From: Stenotrophomonas sp046736075
GTDB taxonomy: Bacteria > Pseudomonadota > Gammaproteobacteria > Xanthomonadales > Xanthomonadaceae
DNA length: 64,000 nt
Assembly: GCF_046736075.1 (NCBI RefSeq)
Contig: NZ_CP177163.1
Location: 806,001 to 870,000 of the forward strand
Reading direction: 5' to 3'
Position numbers and translations under genes: made by a program. The notes under the pieces are model-generated. The model searched no databases. It was given only the letters and a program-made list of their open reading frames with translations, and was not told the origin of the DNA. This document shows positions 55,619 to 64,000 of this stretch, piece after piece. The first letter of the stretch is position 1. Each line of letters begins with the position of its first letter.

Positions 55619-56485
55619 TCAGAGCAGCGAGGACAGGATCGGAATGCTGGCCCGCGGGCGCTTGCCCATCTCTTCCACCAGCCGTTCGGCCGCCCGCAGA
55701 TAGGCCTGCGCGGCCGGCGATTCCGGTGCGGCGGCGACGATCGGGGTGCCCGCGTCGCCCTGCTCCCGGATGCCGATGTCCAGCGGCAGCGAGCCCAGCA
55801 ACGGCACGCCGTACTGCGCAGCCATGCGCTCGCCACCGCCCTGGCCGAACAGGTGCTCGACGTGGCCGCAGTTGCTGCAGGTGTGCACGGCCATGTTCTC
55901 GACCAGGCCCAGCACCGGCACCTCGACCTTCTCGAACATCTTCAGCGCTTTCTTCGCATCCAGCGTGGCGATGTCCTGCGGCGTGGTGACGATCACCGCA
56001 CCGGCCAGCGGAATCTTCTGGGTCAGCGTCAGCTGGATGTCGCCGGTGCCCGGCGGCAGGTCGATCAGCAGATAATCCAGGTCATCCCACAGCGTGTCGT
56101 TGAAGAACTGCGTCATCGCCGAGGTCGCCATCGGACCGCGCCAGATCATCGGCGTCTCGTCCTCGATCAGGTAGCCGATCGACATGGTCTCCACGCCGAA
56201 CGCGCGCAGCGGTTCGATCGACTTGTTGTCCGGGCTTTCGGGGCGCCCGCTCAGGCCCAGCATCATCGGTACGCTGGGGCCGTAGATATCGGCATCCAGC
56301 AGGCCGACCCGCGCGCCCAGGCGGGCCAGTGCGACGGCGAGGTTGACGGCCGTGGTGGACTTGCCGACACCGCCCTTTCCCGAGCCAACGGCGATCACGT
56401 TGCGGATGCGCGGATGCGGCGTCAGCCCCTTCTGCACCTGGCTGGCATGGGGACGACGAGACTGGCTGGCACTCACTGCGGGCAC
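55619..56485 (-). CDS. apbC: Mrp/ApbC-family iron-sulfur carrier ATPase
   Basis: A 288-residue deviant Walker A ATPase of the Mrp/ApbC family, which carries and inserts iron-sulfur clusters. The P-loop is GSGKGGVGKST (34-44), with DADIYGPS and the CxxC cluster-bridging motif at Cys203 and Cys206 (HTCSNCGH). It lacks the N-terminal MIP18 domain of longer Mrp proteins. The neighbour is dcd, as in E. coli. Divergent from the first TonB receptor. Confidence 0.92.
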   Translation of the reverse strand: MPAVSASQSRRPHASQVQKGLTPHPRIRNVIAVGSGKGGVGKSTTAVNLAVALARLGARVGLLDADIYGPSVPMMLGLSGRPESPDNKSIEPLRAFGVETMSIGYLIEDETPMIWRGPMATSAMTQFFNDTLWDDLDYLLIDLPPGTGDIQLTLTQKIPLAGAVIVTTPQDIATLDAKKALKMFEKVEVPVLGLVENMAVHTCSNCGHVEHLFGQGGGERMAAQYGVPLLGSLPLDIGIREQGDAGTPIVAAAPESPAAQAYLRAAERLVEEMGKRPRASIPILSSLL

Positions 56486-56573
56486 TCCGGAAACGCTTCA
56501 GGGGAACCCAACACTATACAACCTTGACGGTGCCTGACTAAGAATCGCAATTGCTACGAATCCATGCAATTTT

Positions 56574-56594
56574 CGTTAAGTTCATGTTACGTTC
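56574..56594 (+). promoter_or_regulatory. Shared upstream motif, receptor 1
   Basis: CGTTAA-N6-GTTACGTTC at 87 nt upstream of the ATG at 56681. The same layout occurs before the second and third receptors (59650 and 61640). It may be part of a promoter or an operator; which is unknown. Confidence 0.5.
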
Positions 56595-56680
56595 GATTGG
56601 CACCACGTTGAGCGTTTTCTGCGCGTTTTCGGGAGGGAATCATTGACGTCGTGCATTCGTATCTGCTCTATGGACTATCA

Positions 56681-59494
56681 ATGAATTACCCACGCAATAC
56701 CGCTCGTCGCAACACCCTCGCTGCTGCACTGTTCTCTGCCCTGATCGCCACCGCGGCCGCACCGGCCCTGGCACAGGACCAGGCCACGACGCTGGATAAA
56801 GTCACCGTCACCGGCTCGCTGATCCCGCAGACCGATATCGAAACCCAGACCCCGGTGATGTCCATCACCGCGCAGGACATCCAGACCCGCGGCTTCACCA
56901 GCGTGGCCGAAGTGCTGCAGCAGTCCTCGCTGACCACCGGCGGCCTGCAGGGCGGCCAGACCTCCGCCTCGTTCACCCAGGGCGCCGAAGCGGCCGGCAT
57001 GTTCGGCCTGAACCCGGGTTACACCAAGTACCTGATCAACGGTCGCCCGATGATGTCGTACCCGGCGCTGTACAACGGCGGCGATACGTTCAACAACATC
57101 AGCGGCATTCCGATCGACATCGTCGAGCGCATCGAAATCCTGCCGGGCGGCCAGTCCTCCCTGTACGGCTCGGACGCGATCGCCGGCGTGGTCAACATCA
57201 TCCTCAAGGAACGCATGGAAGGTGGCACGCTCACCGTCCGTGGCGGCACCTACAGCGAAGGCGGCGGCAACAACCTGCGCGTCAGCGCGGCCCACGGCTT
57301 CAGCGCCTTCGATGACCGCTTCAACGCACTGGTCAACGTGCAGATCGAGTCGAGCAACCCGATCTGGGGCTACCAGCGCGACCTGACCAAGACCACCAAT
57401 GCCAACGGCTACACCGCACAGGTGCCGGGCAACGACTTCGCGGTCATCGACGCCGACACCAACCGCCTGTACATGATGGACCCGACCAACTGCGCCAGCG
57501 TCGCCGGCCAGTTCGGTGGCACCACCGTGATGGGCTCGCGCGCCTCCGGCCTGTCCTGCGGCTCGGTGTACGGCGCCGGCTACAAGACCGTGAAGAACGG
57601 CAAGGACAGCGGCCAGTTCTATTCGGCGATGACCTTCGACGTCAACGACGACCTGCAGCTGTTCGCCGACGTGCTGTACAGCAAGGAAAAGACCGAATAC
57701 ACCTCCGGCTCGAACTACCTGTGGTGGGGCACCAAGAGCACGATGGGTGGTTTCTACGACCAGTCCTCGGGCAAGGTGGTCAACCTGCAGCGCGCCTTCG
57801 CGCCGGAAGACATCGGCGGCCAGGGCTACAAGGACGTGCTCAACAGCGATGAGAGCCGCTCCTACCAGGTGACCCTGGGTGCCAAGGGCGCCTTCGGCAA
57901 CTGGGACTACAGCGCCAGCTTCACCCGCGGTGAGTACAAGCTCACCGAGAACAAGTTCATGCGCTGGAAGGACCCGATCAACAACTACTTTGCCGAGCAC
58001 GTGCTGGGCCCGCAGCTGGGCACCTACACCGACGCCAAGGGCCAGCAGTTCGCCAGCTACAACCCGAACTGGGGCGCGTTCTACTCGGCGATCTCGCCGG
58101 AAGATTTCGCCAGCTTCACCGGCTACGCGCACAACCGCAGCCGCACCTGGCAGAACCTGGCCCGCGCGCAGGTCACCAACGGTTCGCTGTTCTCGCTGCC
58201 GGGCGGTGACGCCGGCTTCGCGGTCGTCGTCGAAGGCGGCAGCGAAGGCTGGGACTACTCCCCCGACCAGCGCCTGCTGGACGGCCAGGCATGGGGTTCG
58301 TCGGCCGTGGCCGGCAACGGCCACCGCAGCAACTACGCGGTGACCTCCGAGCTGCGCATGCCGCTGCTGGAATCGCTGACCGTGACCGCGTCGGGTCGCT
58401 ATGACGCCTTCAAGATCGCCGACAGCACCGTCGACAAGGCCACCTACAGCCTGGGTCTGGAATACCGTCCGATCGACAGCCTGCTGTTCCGCGGCAAGTA
58501 CGGCACCGCCTTCCGCGCGCCGACCCTGTCCGATGCCTTCCAGGGCACCAGCGGCTACTACGCGAACAACTCGACCGACTACTACCGTTGCGGCCAGCTG
58601 GGCTACACCCCGGGCAACACCGCCGACTGCCGTTACGACAACAGCGTCTCGGTGTACTCCGAGCGCGCCGGCAACCCGGACCTCGAGCCGATCACTGCCG
58701 ACGTGTGGAACGCCGGCCTGGTCTGGGCACCGATGCCGACCCTGTCGATCTCCGCCGACTACTACAACTGGAAGATCGAGAACGAAGTCGACACGGCCAG
58801 CACCGACCAGCTGCTGCTGGCCGAGTACTACTGCCGCAACAGCCTGCCCAACGCCGCCTCGGCCAGCTGCCAGAACGTGGCCGACTGGGTCGTGCGCGAC
58901 GCCGCCGGCAACCTGAGCAGCCTGTACACGCCGAAGATGAACGTCGCGCGCCAGAACCTCCAGGCCGTGACCGTTGGCTTCAAGTACCTGCAGGACATCG
59001 GCCGCTTCGGCGCGCTGCAGTTCTCGGGCAACTACACCAACATGCTCAAGCGTGAAGTGCAGTCCGAGCCGGGTGAAGATTTCCAGGATCTGCTGGGCAA
59101 TCCGATCGCGATGTGGAACTACGACAACTATGCCAAGGTGCGCAGCGATGCCGCCGTGGCCTGGTCGATCGGCAAGTTCACCACCACCGCCTACGCCAAC
59201 TATGTCGGCAAGACGCCGAACTACCTGGCCGGTCTGAACGGCTACGACTCGCCCCCCGTATCGGGCAAGTCGCCGGGCAAGTGGGGTTCGTACACCACCT
59301 ACAACCTGAGCGTGAACTACCGCGCGCAGGACGACCTGACGCTGTCGGTGATGGTCAACAACGTGTTCAACAAGATGCCGGAAGGCCAGGTCTACAGCTA
59401 CCCGGGTACCTCCGGCACGCCGTACAACAACGCCTTCTACAGCATCTACGGCCGCGCCGTGTACGCGCAGATGAAGTACGACTTCGGCAATTAA
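56681..59494 (+). CDS. TonB-dependent receptor, copy 1 (intact)
   Basis: A 937-residue outer-membrane receptor. A signal peptide ends near APALAQ, followed by a TonB-box-like LDKVTVTGS, the plug domain (about 50-190, with GGQSSLYGSDAIAGVVNIIL) and a 22-strand barrel ending at AQMKYDFGN. The start is uncertain: ATG 56681 is taken, but a GTG at 56651 in frame is 14 nt from a GGAGGG, giving an odd long leader. Substrate unknown; no regulator or binding partner lies beside it. It is followed by two paralogues in the same direction. Confidence 0.87.
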   Translation: MNYPRNTARRNTLAAALFSALIATAAAPALAQDQATTLDKVTVTGSLIPQTDIETQTPVMSITAQDIQTRGFTSVAEVLQQSSLTTGGLQGGQTSASFTQGAEAAGMFGLNPGYTKYLINGRPMMSYPALYNGGDTFNNISGIPIDIVERIEILPGGQSSLYGSDAIAGVVNIILKERMEGGTLTVRGGTYSEGGGNNLRVSAAHGFSAFDDRFNALVNVQIESSNPIWGYQRDLTKTTNANGYTAQVPGNDFAVIDADTNRLYMMDPTNCASVAGQFGGTTVMGSRASGLSCGSVYGAGYKTVKNGKDSGQFYSAMTFDVNDDLQLFADVLYSKEKTEYTSGSNYLWWGTKSTMGGFYDQSSGKVVNLQRAFAPEDIGGQGYKDVLNSDESRSYQVTLGAKGAFGNWDYSASFTRGEYKLTENKFMRWKDPINNYFAEHVLGPQLGTYTDAKGQQFASYNPNWGAFYSAISPEDFASFTGYAHNRSRTWQNLARAQVTNGSLFSLPGGDAGFAVVVEGGSEGWDYSPDQRLLDGQAWGSSAVAGNGHRSNYAVTSELRMPLLESLTVTASGRYDAFKIADSTVDKATYSLGLEYRPIDSLLFRGKYGTAFRAPTLSDAFQGTSGYYANNSTDYYRCGQLGYTPGNTADCRYDNSVSVYSERAGNPDLEPITADVWNAGLVWAPMPTLSISADYYNWKIENEVDTASTDQLLLAEYYCRNSLPNAASASCQNVADWVVRDAAGNLSSLYTPKMNVARQNLQAVTVGFKYLQDIGRFGALQFSGNYTNMLKREVQSEPGEDFQDLLGNPIAMWNYDNYAKVRSDAAVAWSIGKFTTTAYANYVGKTPNYLAGLNGYDSPPVSGKSPGKWGSYTTYNLSVNYRAQDDLTLSVMVNNVFNKMPEGQVYSYPGTSGTPYNNAFYSIYGRAVYAQMKYDFGN

Positions 59495-59551
59495 GCGCCG
59501 CAGGCAACACCGGCGTCCGCGCAGGGCTCTGCCCTGCCGGACGCCACCCGG

Positions 59552-59572
59552 AACGCCCCGAAAGGGGCGTTT
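59552..59572 (+). terminator. Terminator after receptor 1
   Basis: AACGCCCC / GGGGCGTTTC with a GAAA-type loop, 58 nt after the stop. Confidence 0.65.
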
Positions 59573-59649
59573 CGCGTTTTCAGCATTTCGTGTTTTCAGC
59601 GTTGACCGAGGCACCAAAAACAGAAGATGTGACACCCCCGTGTAGCTCC

Positions 59650-59670
59650 CGTTAAACCAATGTTACGTTC
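59650..59670 (+). promoter_or_regulatory. Shared upstream motif, receptor 2
   Basis: CGTTAA-N6-GTTACGTTC, 33 nt before the ATG of the pseudogene. Confidence 0.5.
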
Positions 59671-59702
59671 AGCCACGGAGCAAGGACGCTCGCCAACGCT
59701 CC

Positions 59703-61407
59703 ATGATTTGGCGTCACCCGCTGACCGCTGCCGTCCTCACCGGCATGCTGATGGCCAGCGCCGCCACCGCCTTCGCCCAGGACAGCAGCACCGTCAACCT
59801 GGACAAGGTCACCGTCACCGGCTCGCTGATTCCGCAGACCGAGATCGAGACCCATACCCCGGTCGTGACGATCACCGCCGAAGACATCCAGACCCGCGGC
59901 TTCACCAGCGTGGCCGACGTGCTGCAGCAGTCCTCGCTGACCACCGGCGGCCTGCAGCGGCCAGACCTCGGCCTCGTTCACGCAGGGCGCAGAAGCGGCC
60001 GGCATGTTCGGCCTGAGCCCGAGCTACACCAAGTACCTGATCAACGGCCGGCCGATGCTGTCCCACCCCGCCCTGTACATAGGCGGCGACACGTTCAACA
60101 ACATCAGCGGCATTCCGATCGACCTCGTCGAGCGCATCGAAATCCTGCCGGGCGGCCAGTCCTCCCTGTACGGGTCGGACGCGATCGCCGGCGTGGTCAA
60201 CATCATCCTCAAGGAACGCATGGACGGCGGCGTGCTCAACGTCCGTGGCGGCACCTACACCGAAGGTGGCAGCACCTTCCGCGTCAGCGGCGCCAGGGGC
60301 TTCAACAGCGCCGACGACCGCCTGAACGTGCTGGTCAACGCCCAGTTCGAGTCGAGCAATCCGATCTGGGGCTACCAGCGCGACATCACCAAAACCACCA
60401 ACGGCAAGGGTTACACCGCGCAGGTGCCGACCAACGACTTCCTCGTGGTCAACACGACAGCCGGCAACGCCTACCTGATGATGGACCCCCACCTGTGCGC
60501 CAACGTGGCCGGCCAGTTCGGCGGCACCACCGTGCTGGGCACCCGCGCGGCGGGCCAGTCGTGCGGCTCGATCTACAGCCCGGGCTACAAGACCGTCAAG
60601 AACGGCAAGGACAGCGCGCAGCTCTACAGCTCGTTTACCCTGTCGTTCTCGGTGGACTACTACAACTGGAAGATCAAGAACGAAGTCGACACGCTGAGCT
60701 CGGACCAGCTGCTGCTGGTCGAGTACTACTGCCGCAACGGCCAGACCAACAACACCTCGGCCAGCTGCCAGAACGTGGCCGACTGGATCACCCGCGACGC
60801 TTCCGGTGTGCTCGACGAGATCTACACGCCGAAGATGAACGTGGCCAGCCAGAACCTGCAGGCCGACACCGCCAGCGCCAAGTACCTGCAGGAACTGGGT
60901 CGCTTCGGCTCGCTGCAGTTCTCGACCAATTACACCAACATGATCAAGCGCGAGCTGCAGCCGCAGCCGCAGCCGCAGCCGGGCGATGCGTACCTGGATC
61001 TGCTGCGTGATCCGTACAACATGTGGATCTACGACTCCTACGCCAAGGTGCGCGCCGATGGCTCGCTGGCCTGGGCGTTGGACAAGTGGACCACCACGCT
61101 GTACTTCAACTACGTCGGCAAGACCCCGAACTACCTCGCCTATGCCGGCAACGGGTACGACTACGTCCATCCGTCGGGCGCCAAGGCAGGCAAGTGGGGG
61201 TCCTACACCACCTACAACCTGAGCGTGAACTACCGTGCGCTGGACAACGTGACCTTCTCGCTGATGGTCAACAACGTGTTCAACAAGATGCCCGACAACC
61301 GGGCGAGCAACTACCCGGGTACCTCGGGCGCGCCGTACAACAACTACTTCTACAACATCTACGGCCGCGCGGTGTACGTGCAGGCCAAGTACGAATTCGG
61401 CCACTGA
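59703..61407 (+). pseudogene. TonB-dependent receptor, copy 2 (broken)
   Basis: A remnant of a receptor closely related to copies 1 and 3. The start MIWRHPLTAAVLTGMLMASA and signal peptide are intact. At about 59957 two bases are missing against copies 1 and 3 (CAGCGGCCAG for CAGGGCGGCCAG), so the frame shifts just after SSLTTGGLQ. The other frame then resumes as FGLSPSYTKYLINGRP. About 1.1 kb in frame is lost near 60630, joining YSS to LSFSVDYYNWK and removing most of the barrel. The total is about 1.7 kb against 2.8 kb for copy 1. With no barrel it cannot form a channel. Confidence 0.9.
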
Positions 61408-61429
61408 CCGCCGCGTTCGCACCGCTTCA

Positions 61430-61457
61430 AGGCCCCGCTTCTGCGGGGCTTTTTTTT
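61430..61457 (+). terminator. Terminator after the broken receptor
   Basis: GGCCCCGC, four-base loop, GCGGGGC followed by eight T residues. It is strong and still intact. Confidence 0.9.
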
Positions 61458-61737
61458 GGGGTGTGAAACTCGATCCGTCGATCAATCTCAATTGTTAATA
61501 TTGCGTGCATATTCACTTACCACTCATGATGATGCAGAGCGCATTTTTTATTGATTTCGCAACCAATTGTTTTTACATGCTTTTTGACTTGAGGCGCACA
61601 TTCACCAACGTCGATTAATTGACAACCCTGCGGCAAGCACGTTAAGCCTGCGTTACTTTCCCTGACAGCGTCCGTTCAACCGAGTGTCAGCCCCACGGAA
61701 GGGAAAGCTTCGACTTCACCACAACACGGGTATCCAC
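61458..61737 (+). promoter_or_regulatory. AT-rich upstream region of receptor 3
   Basis: About 280 nt with no gene, far richer in A and T than the rest of the window (for example TTTTTTATTGATTTCGC and TCAATTGTTAATATTG). Several T-runs look like promoter or binding DNA. The shared receptor motif lies at 61640-61660 and the start codon at 61738. Confidence 0.55.
61640..61660 (+). promoter_or_regulatory. Shared upstream motif, receptor 3
   Basis: CGTTAA-N6-GTTACTTTC, the third copy, 77 nt before the start codon at 61738. Confidence 0.5.
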
Positions 61738-64000
61738 ATGTCCTGCCAAGGTTTGAAGATTTCGCGTCATCCGCTCACCGCCGCCGTTCTGTCCGGCCTG
61801 CTGTTCGTCAGCGCCAGCGCCCTCGCGCAGGACAGCGAGCCTGCGACCAACCTCGATCGCGTCACCGTCACCGGTTCGCTGATCCCGCAGACCCAGATCG
61901 AAACGCACACCCCGGTGCTGACCGTCACCGCCGAAGACATCCAGACCCGTGGCTTCACCAGCGTGGCCGAAGTGCTGCAGCAGTCTTCGCTGACCACCGG
62001 CGGCCTGCAGGGCGGCCAGACCGCAGCCTCGTTCACCCAGGGCGCGGAGGCGTCGGGCATGTTCGGCCTGGATCCGGGCTACACCAAGTACCTGATCAAC
62101 GGCCGCCCGATGCTGCAGTATCCGGCGCTGTACAACGGCAGCGACGCCTTCAACAACCTCAGCGGCATCCCGATCGACATCGTCGAGCGCATCGAAATCC
62201 TGCCGGGCGGCCAGTCCTCCCTGTACGGGTCGGACGCGATCGCCGGCGTGGTCAACATCATCCTCAAGGAGCGCATGGACGGCGGCGTGCTCAACGTCCG
62301 TGGCGGCGCCTACTCCGAGGGCGGCGGCAGCAACTTCCGCCTGAGCGGGGCCAAGGGCTTCAACAGCGCCGATGACCGCTTCAACGCACTGGTCAACGTA
62401 CAGTACGAAAAGAGCAGCCCGATCTGGGGCTACCAGCGTGACCTGACGCGCACCAACAACGCGCACGGCTACAGCCCGCAGGTGCCGTCCAACGACTTCC
62501 TGGTGTACCTGCCGGCGGACGAGAACCGGTTCGTGATGATGGACCCGAGCCGCTGCGCGAACGTCGCCGGGCAGTTCGGGGGCACCACGGTGCTGGGCAC
62601 CCGCACCTCCGGCGAGTCCTGCGGCTCGGCCTACGGCGCCGGCTACCGCACGCTGAAGAACGACAAGGAAAGCAGCCAGTTCTACAGCTCGATGACGTTC
62701 GATGTGAACGACAACTTCGAGCTGTTCGCCGATGCGCTGTACAGCCTGGAAGAGGTCAAGTACACCGCCGGTTCGGGCTACACCTTCTGGGGCAGCGACC
62801 TGAGCTTCGGTGCGTTCTATGACCAGGGCACCGACCAGTACATGAACCTGCAGCGCGCGTTCGCGCCGGAGGACATCGGGCCCAACGGCTACAAGGACAT
62901 CCTCAACACCGACCGCAACAAGGCCTACCAGTTCACCTTGGGCGGCCGCGGCACGTTCGGCAACTGGGACTACAGCGCCAGCTTCAGCCGTGGCGAGTAC
63001 AAGCTGACCGAACGTGGCTTCGTGCGCTGGGCCGATGCGATCGACGGCTACTTCGAGGACCACGTGCTGGGCCCGGTGCTGGGCACCACCGATGACGGCT
63101 ACAACATCTACAACCCGAACTGGACCGCGTTCTACTCCACGCTGCCGGCCGGCGACTTCCAGAGCTTCACCGGTTTCACCACCAGTGAAAGCCGCACCTG
63201 GCAGAACCTGGGCCGCTTCCAGATCACCAATGGTTCGCTGTTCACCCTGCCCGGCGGCGATGCCGGTTTCGCCGTGGTTGCCGAAGCAGGCAGCGAAGGC
63301 TGGGACTACACCCCCGACGCGCGCCTGATGGATGGCACGGTGTGGGGTACCACCTCGGTGGCCGGCGCCGGCCATCGCAGCAACTACGCGCTGACCACCG
63401 AACTGCGCCTGCCGCTGCTGGAATCGCTGACCGTGACCGGCTCGGGCCGCTATGACGCGTTCAAGATCGCCGACAACACCGTCGACAAGGCGACCTACAG
63501 CATTGGCGTGGAATACCGCCCGATCGAAAGCCTGCTGTTCCGCGGCAAGTACGGCACCGCCTTCCGCGCGCCGACCCTGCCCGATGCCTTCCAGGGTGAG
63601 AGCGGCTTCTACGCCAACGGCGCAGTGGACTACTACCGTTGCGGCCAGCTCGGTTACGACCCGGCCGATACCGTCGGCTGCCCGTACGCACAGGAATCGG
63701 TGTTCGGCACCCAGGCCGGCAACCCGGACCTGGAGCCGATCACCGCCGATGTCTGGAACGCAGGCATCGTGTGGGCGCCGATGAGCAACCTGTCGCTGTC
63801 GGTGGACTACTACAACTGGAAGATCGAAAACGAGGTGGACAACCTCAGCTCGGACCAGCTGCTGCGCGCGGAGTACTACTGCCGCAACAACCTGGACAAC
63901 GCCACCTCGGCCACCTGCGACAACGTGGCCGACTGGATCACCCGCGATGCCGCGGGCAACCTGGAGCAGATCTTCACCCCGAAGCTCAACGTGGCCCGCC
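61738..64000 (+). CDS. TonB-dependent receptor, copy 3 (runs off the window)
   Basis: The first 754 residues of a receptor paralogous to copies 1 and 2, starting MSCQGLKISRHPLTAAVLSGLL. It has the signal peptide, a TonB-box-like LDRVTVTGS, the plug and most of the barrel, and the frame stays open to the end. It shares long stretches with copy 1, including GGQSSLYGSDAIAGVVNIIL and DYYRCGQLGY, but differs in most surface-loop sequence. The 3' end is beyond the window. Substrate unknown. Confidence 0.87.
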   Translation, partial: MSCQGLKISRHPLTAAVLSGLLFVSASALAQDSEPATNLDRVTVTGSLIPQTQIETHTPVLTVTAEDIQTRGFTSVAEVLQQSSLTTGGLQGGQTAASFTQGAEASGMFGLDPGYTKYLINGRPMLQYPALYNGSDAFNNLSGIPIDIVERIEILPGGQSSLYGSDAIAGVVNIILKERMDGGVLNVRGGAYSEGGGSNFRLSGAKGFNSADDRFNALVNVQYEKSSPIWGYQRDLTRTNNAHGYSPQVPSNDFLVYLPADENRFVMMDPSRCANVAGQFGGTTVLGTRTSGESCGSAYGAGYRTLKNDKESSQFYSSMTFDVNDNFELFADALYSLEEVKYTAGSGYTFWGSDLSFGAFYDQGTDQYMNLQRAFAPEDIGPNGYKDILNTDRNKAYQFTLGGRGTFGNWDYSASFSRGEYKLTERGFVRWADAIDGYFEDHVLGPVLGTTDDGYNIYNPNWTAFYSTLPAGDFQSFTGFTTSESRTWQNLGRFQITNGSLFTLPGGDAGFAVVAEAGSEGWDYTPDARLMDGTVWGTTSVAGAGHRSNYALTTELRLPLLESLTVTGSGRYDAFKIADNTVDKATYSIGVEYRPIESLLFRGKYGTAFRAPTLPDAFQGESGFYANGAVDYYRCGQLGYDPADTVGCPYAQESVFGTQAGNPDLEPITADVWNAGIVWAPMSNLSLSVDYYNWKIENEVDNLSSDQLLRAEYYCRNNLDNATSATCDNVADWITRDAAGNLEQIFTPKLNVAR

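Noticed and set aside
56678..59635. Long minus-strand frame opposite receptor 1
   Set aside because: Antisense shadow. The similar frames opposite receptors 2 and 3 only reflect their paralogy.
59703..61407. Two separate genes (a short N-terminal protein and a 467-residue receptor-like protein)
   Set aside because: The two frames join into one receptor when two bases are restored, and the second part has no start or signal peptide. It is one broken gene.

Overview
The window is about 64 kb of GC-rich chromosome from a gammaproteobacterium of the Xanthomonadaceae, most likely Stenotrophomonas or a close relative. The pointers are the protein sequences (a Xanthomonas-type trpF/trpBA/accD cluster, tandem TonB-dependent receptors), the very high GC, and GTAG-headed palindromic REP elements like the SMAG family described in S. 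maltophilia. The genus call is inference; no 16S or other marker is present. Nearly all of the window is core genome. No phage, integrase, transposase or CRISPR was found.

Positions 1-25.9 kb, nearly all minus strand, hold an ancient block. Read in the direction of transcription it is secG, tRNA-Leu(GAG), the full 14-gene nuoA-N operon for respiratory complex I, two tandem initiator tRNAs, then rimP-nusA-infB-rbfA-truB-rpsO-pnp (translation initiation, transcription elongation, ribosome maturation and RNA decay). This matches the enterobacterial metY-rimP-nusA-infB neighbourhood, with the nuo operon lying between the two tRNA loci.

From 25.9 to 32 kb, tpiA and glmM, which are close neighbours of secG in many gammaproteobacteria, are separated by about 4 kb of accessory DNA. 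It carries a pair of inverted palindromic repeats, a 2-oxoglutarate/Fe(II) oxygenase, and a plus-strand glycosyltransferase/polysaccharide deacetylase pair.

From 32 to 41.4 kb lies the conserved asd-fimV-truA-trpF-trpB-trpA-accD-glmM chain. It joins lysine/threonine precursor synthesis, a polar peptidoglycan-binding scaffold, tRNA modification, the end of tryptophan synthesis and the first step of fatty acid synthesis. A lipoprotein gene is embedded between trpB and trpA, and a divergent LysR regulator probably controls trpBA.

From 41.6 to 56.5 kb are short housekeeping units: a 2-hydroxyacid dehydrogenase, aroC, a membrane protein and prmB; sco and psd; an rraB-like gene; a lytic transglycosylase; a HerA-like ATPase; greB facing a DUF3025 gene; rimO; a dienelactone hydrolase, a HIT protein and a 55-residue membrane protein; then apbC and dcd. 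REP palindromes sit at several gene ends, and in three cases the GTAG head supplies the stop codon.

From 56.6 kb to the end are three tandem paralogous TonB-dependent receptors. The first is intact, the second is a pseudogene (2-nt frameshift plus a loss of about 1.1 kb), and the third runs off the window. All three share a 21-nt upstream motif.
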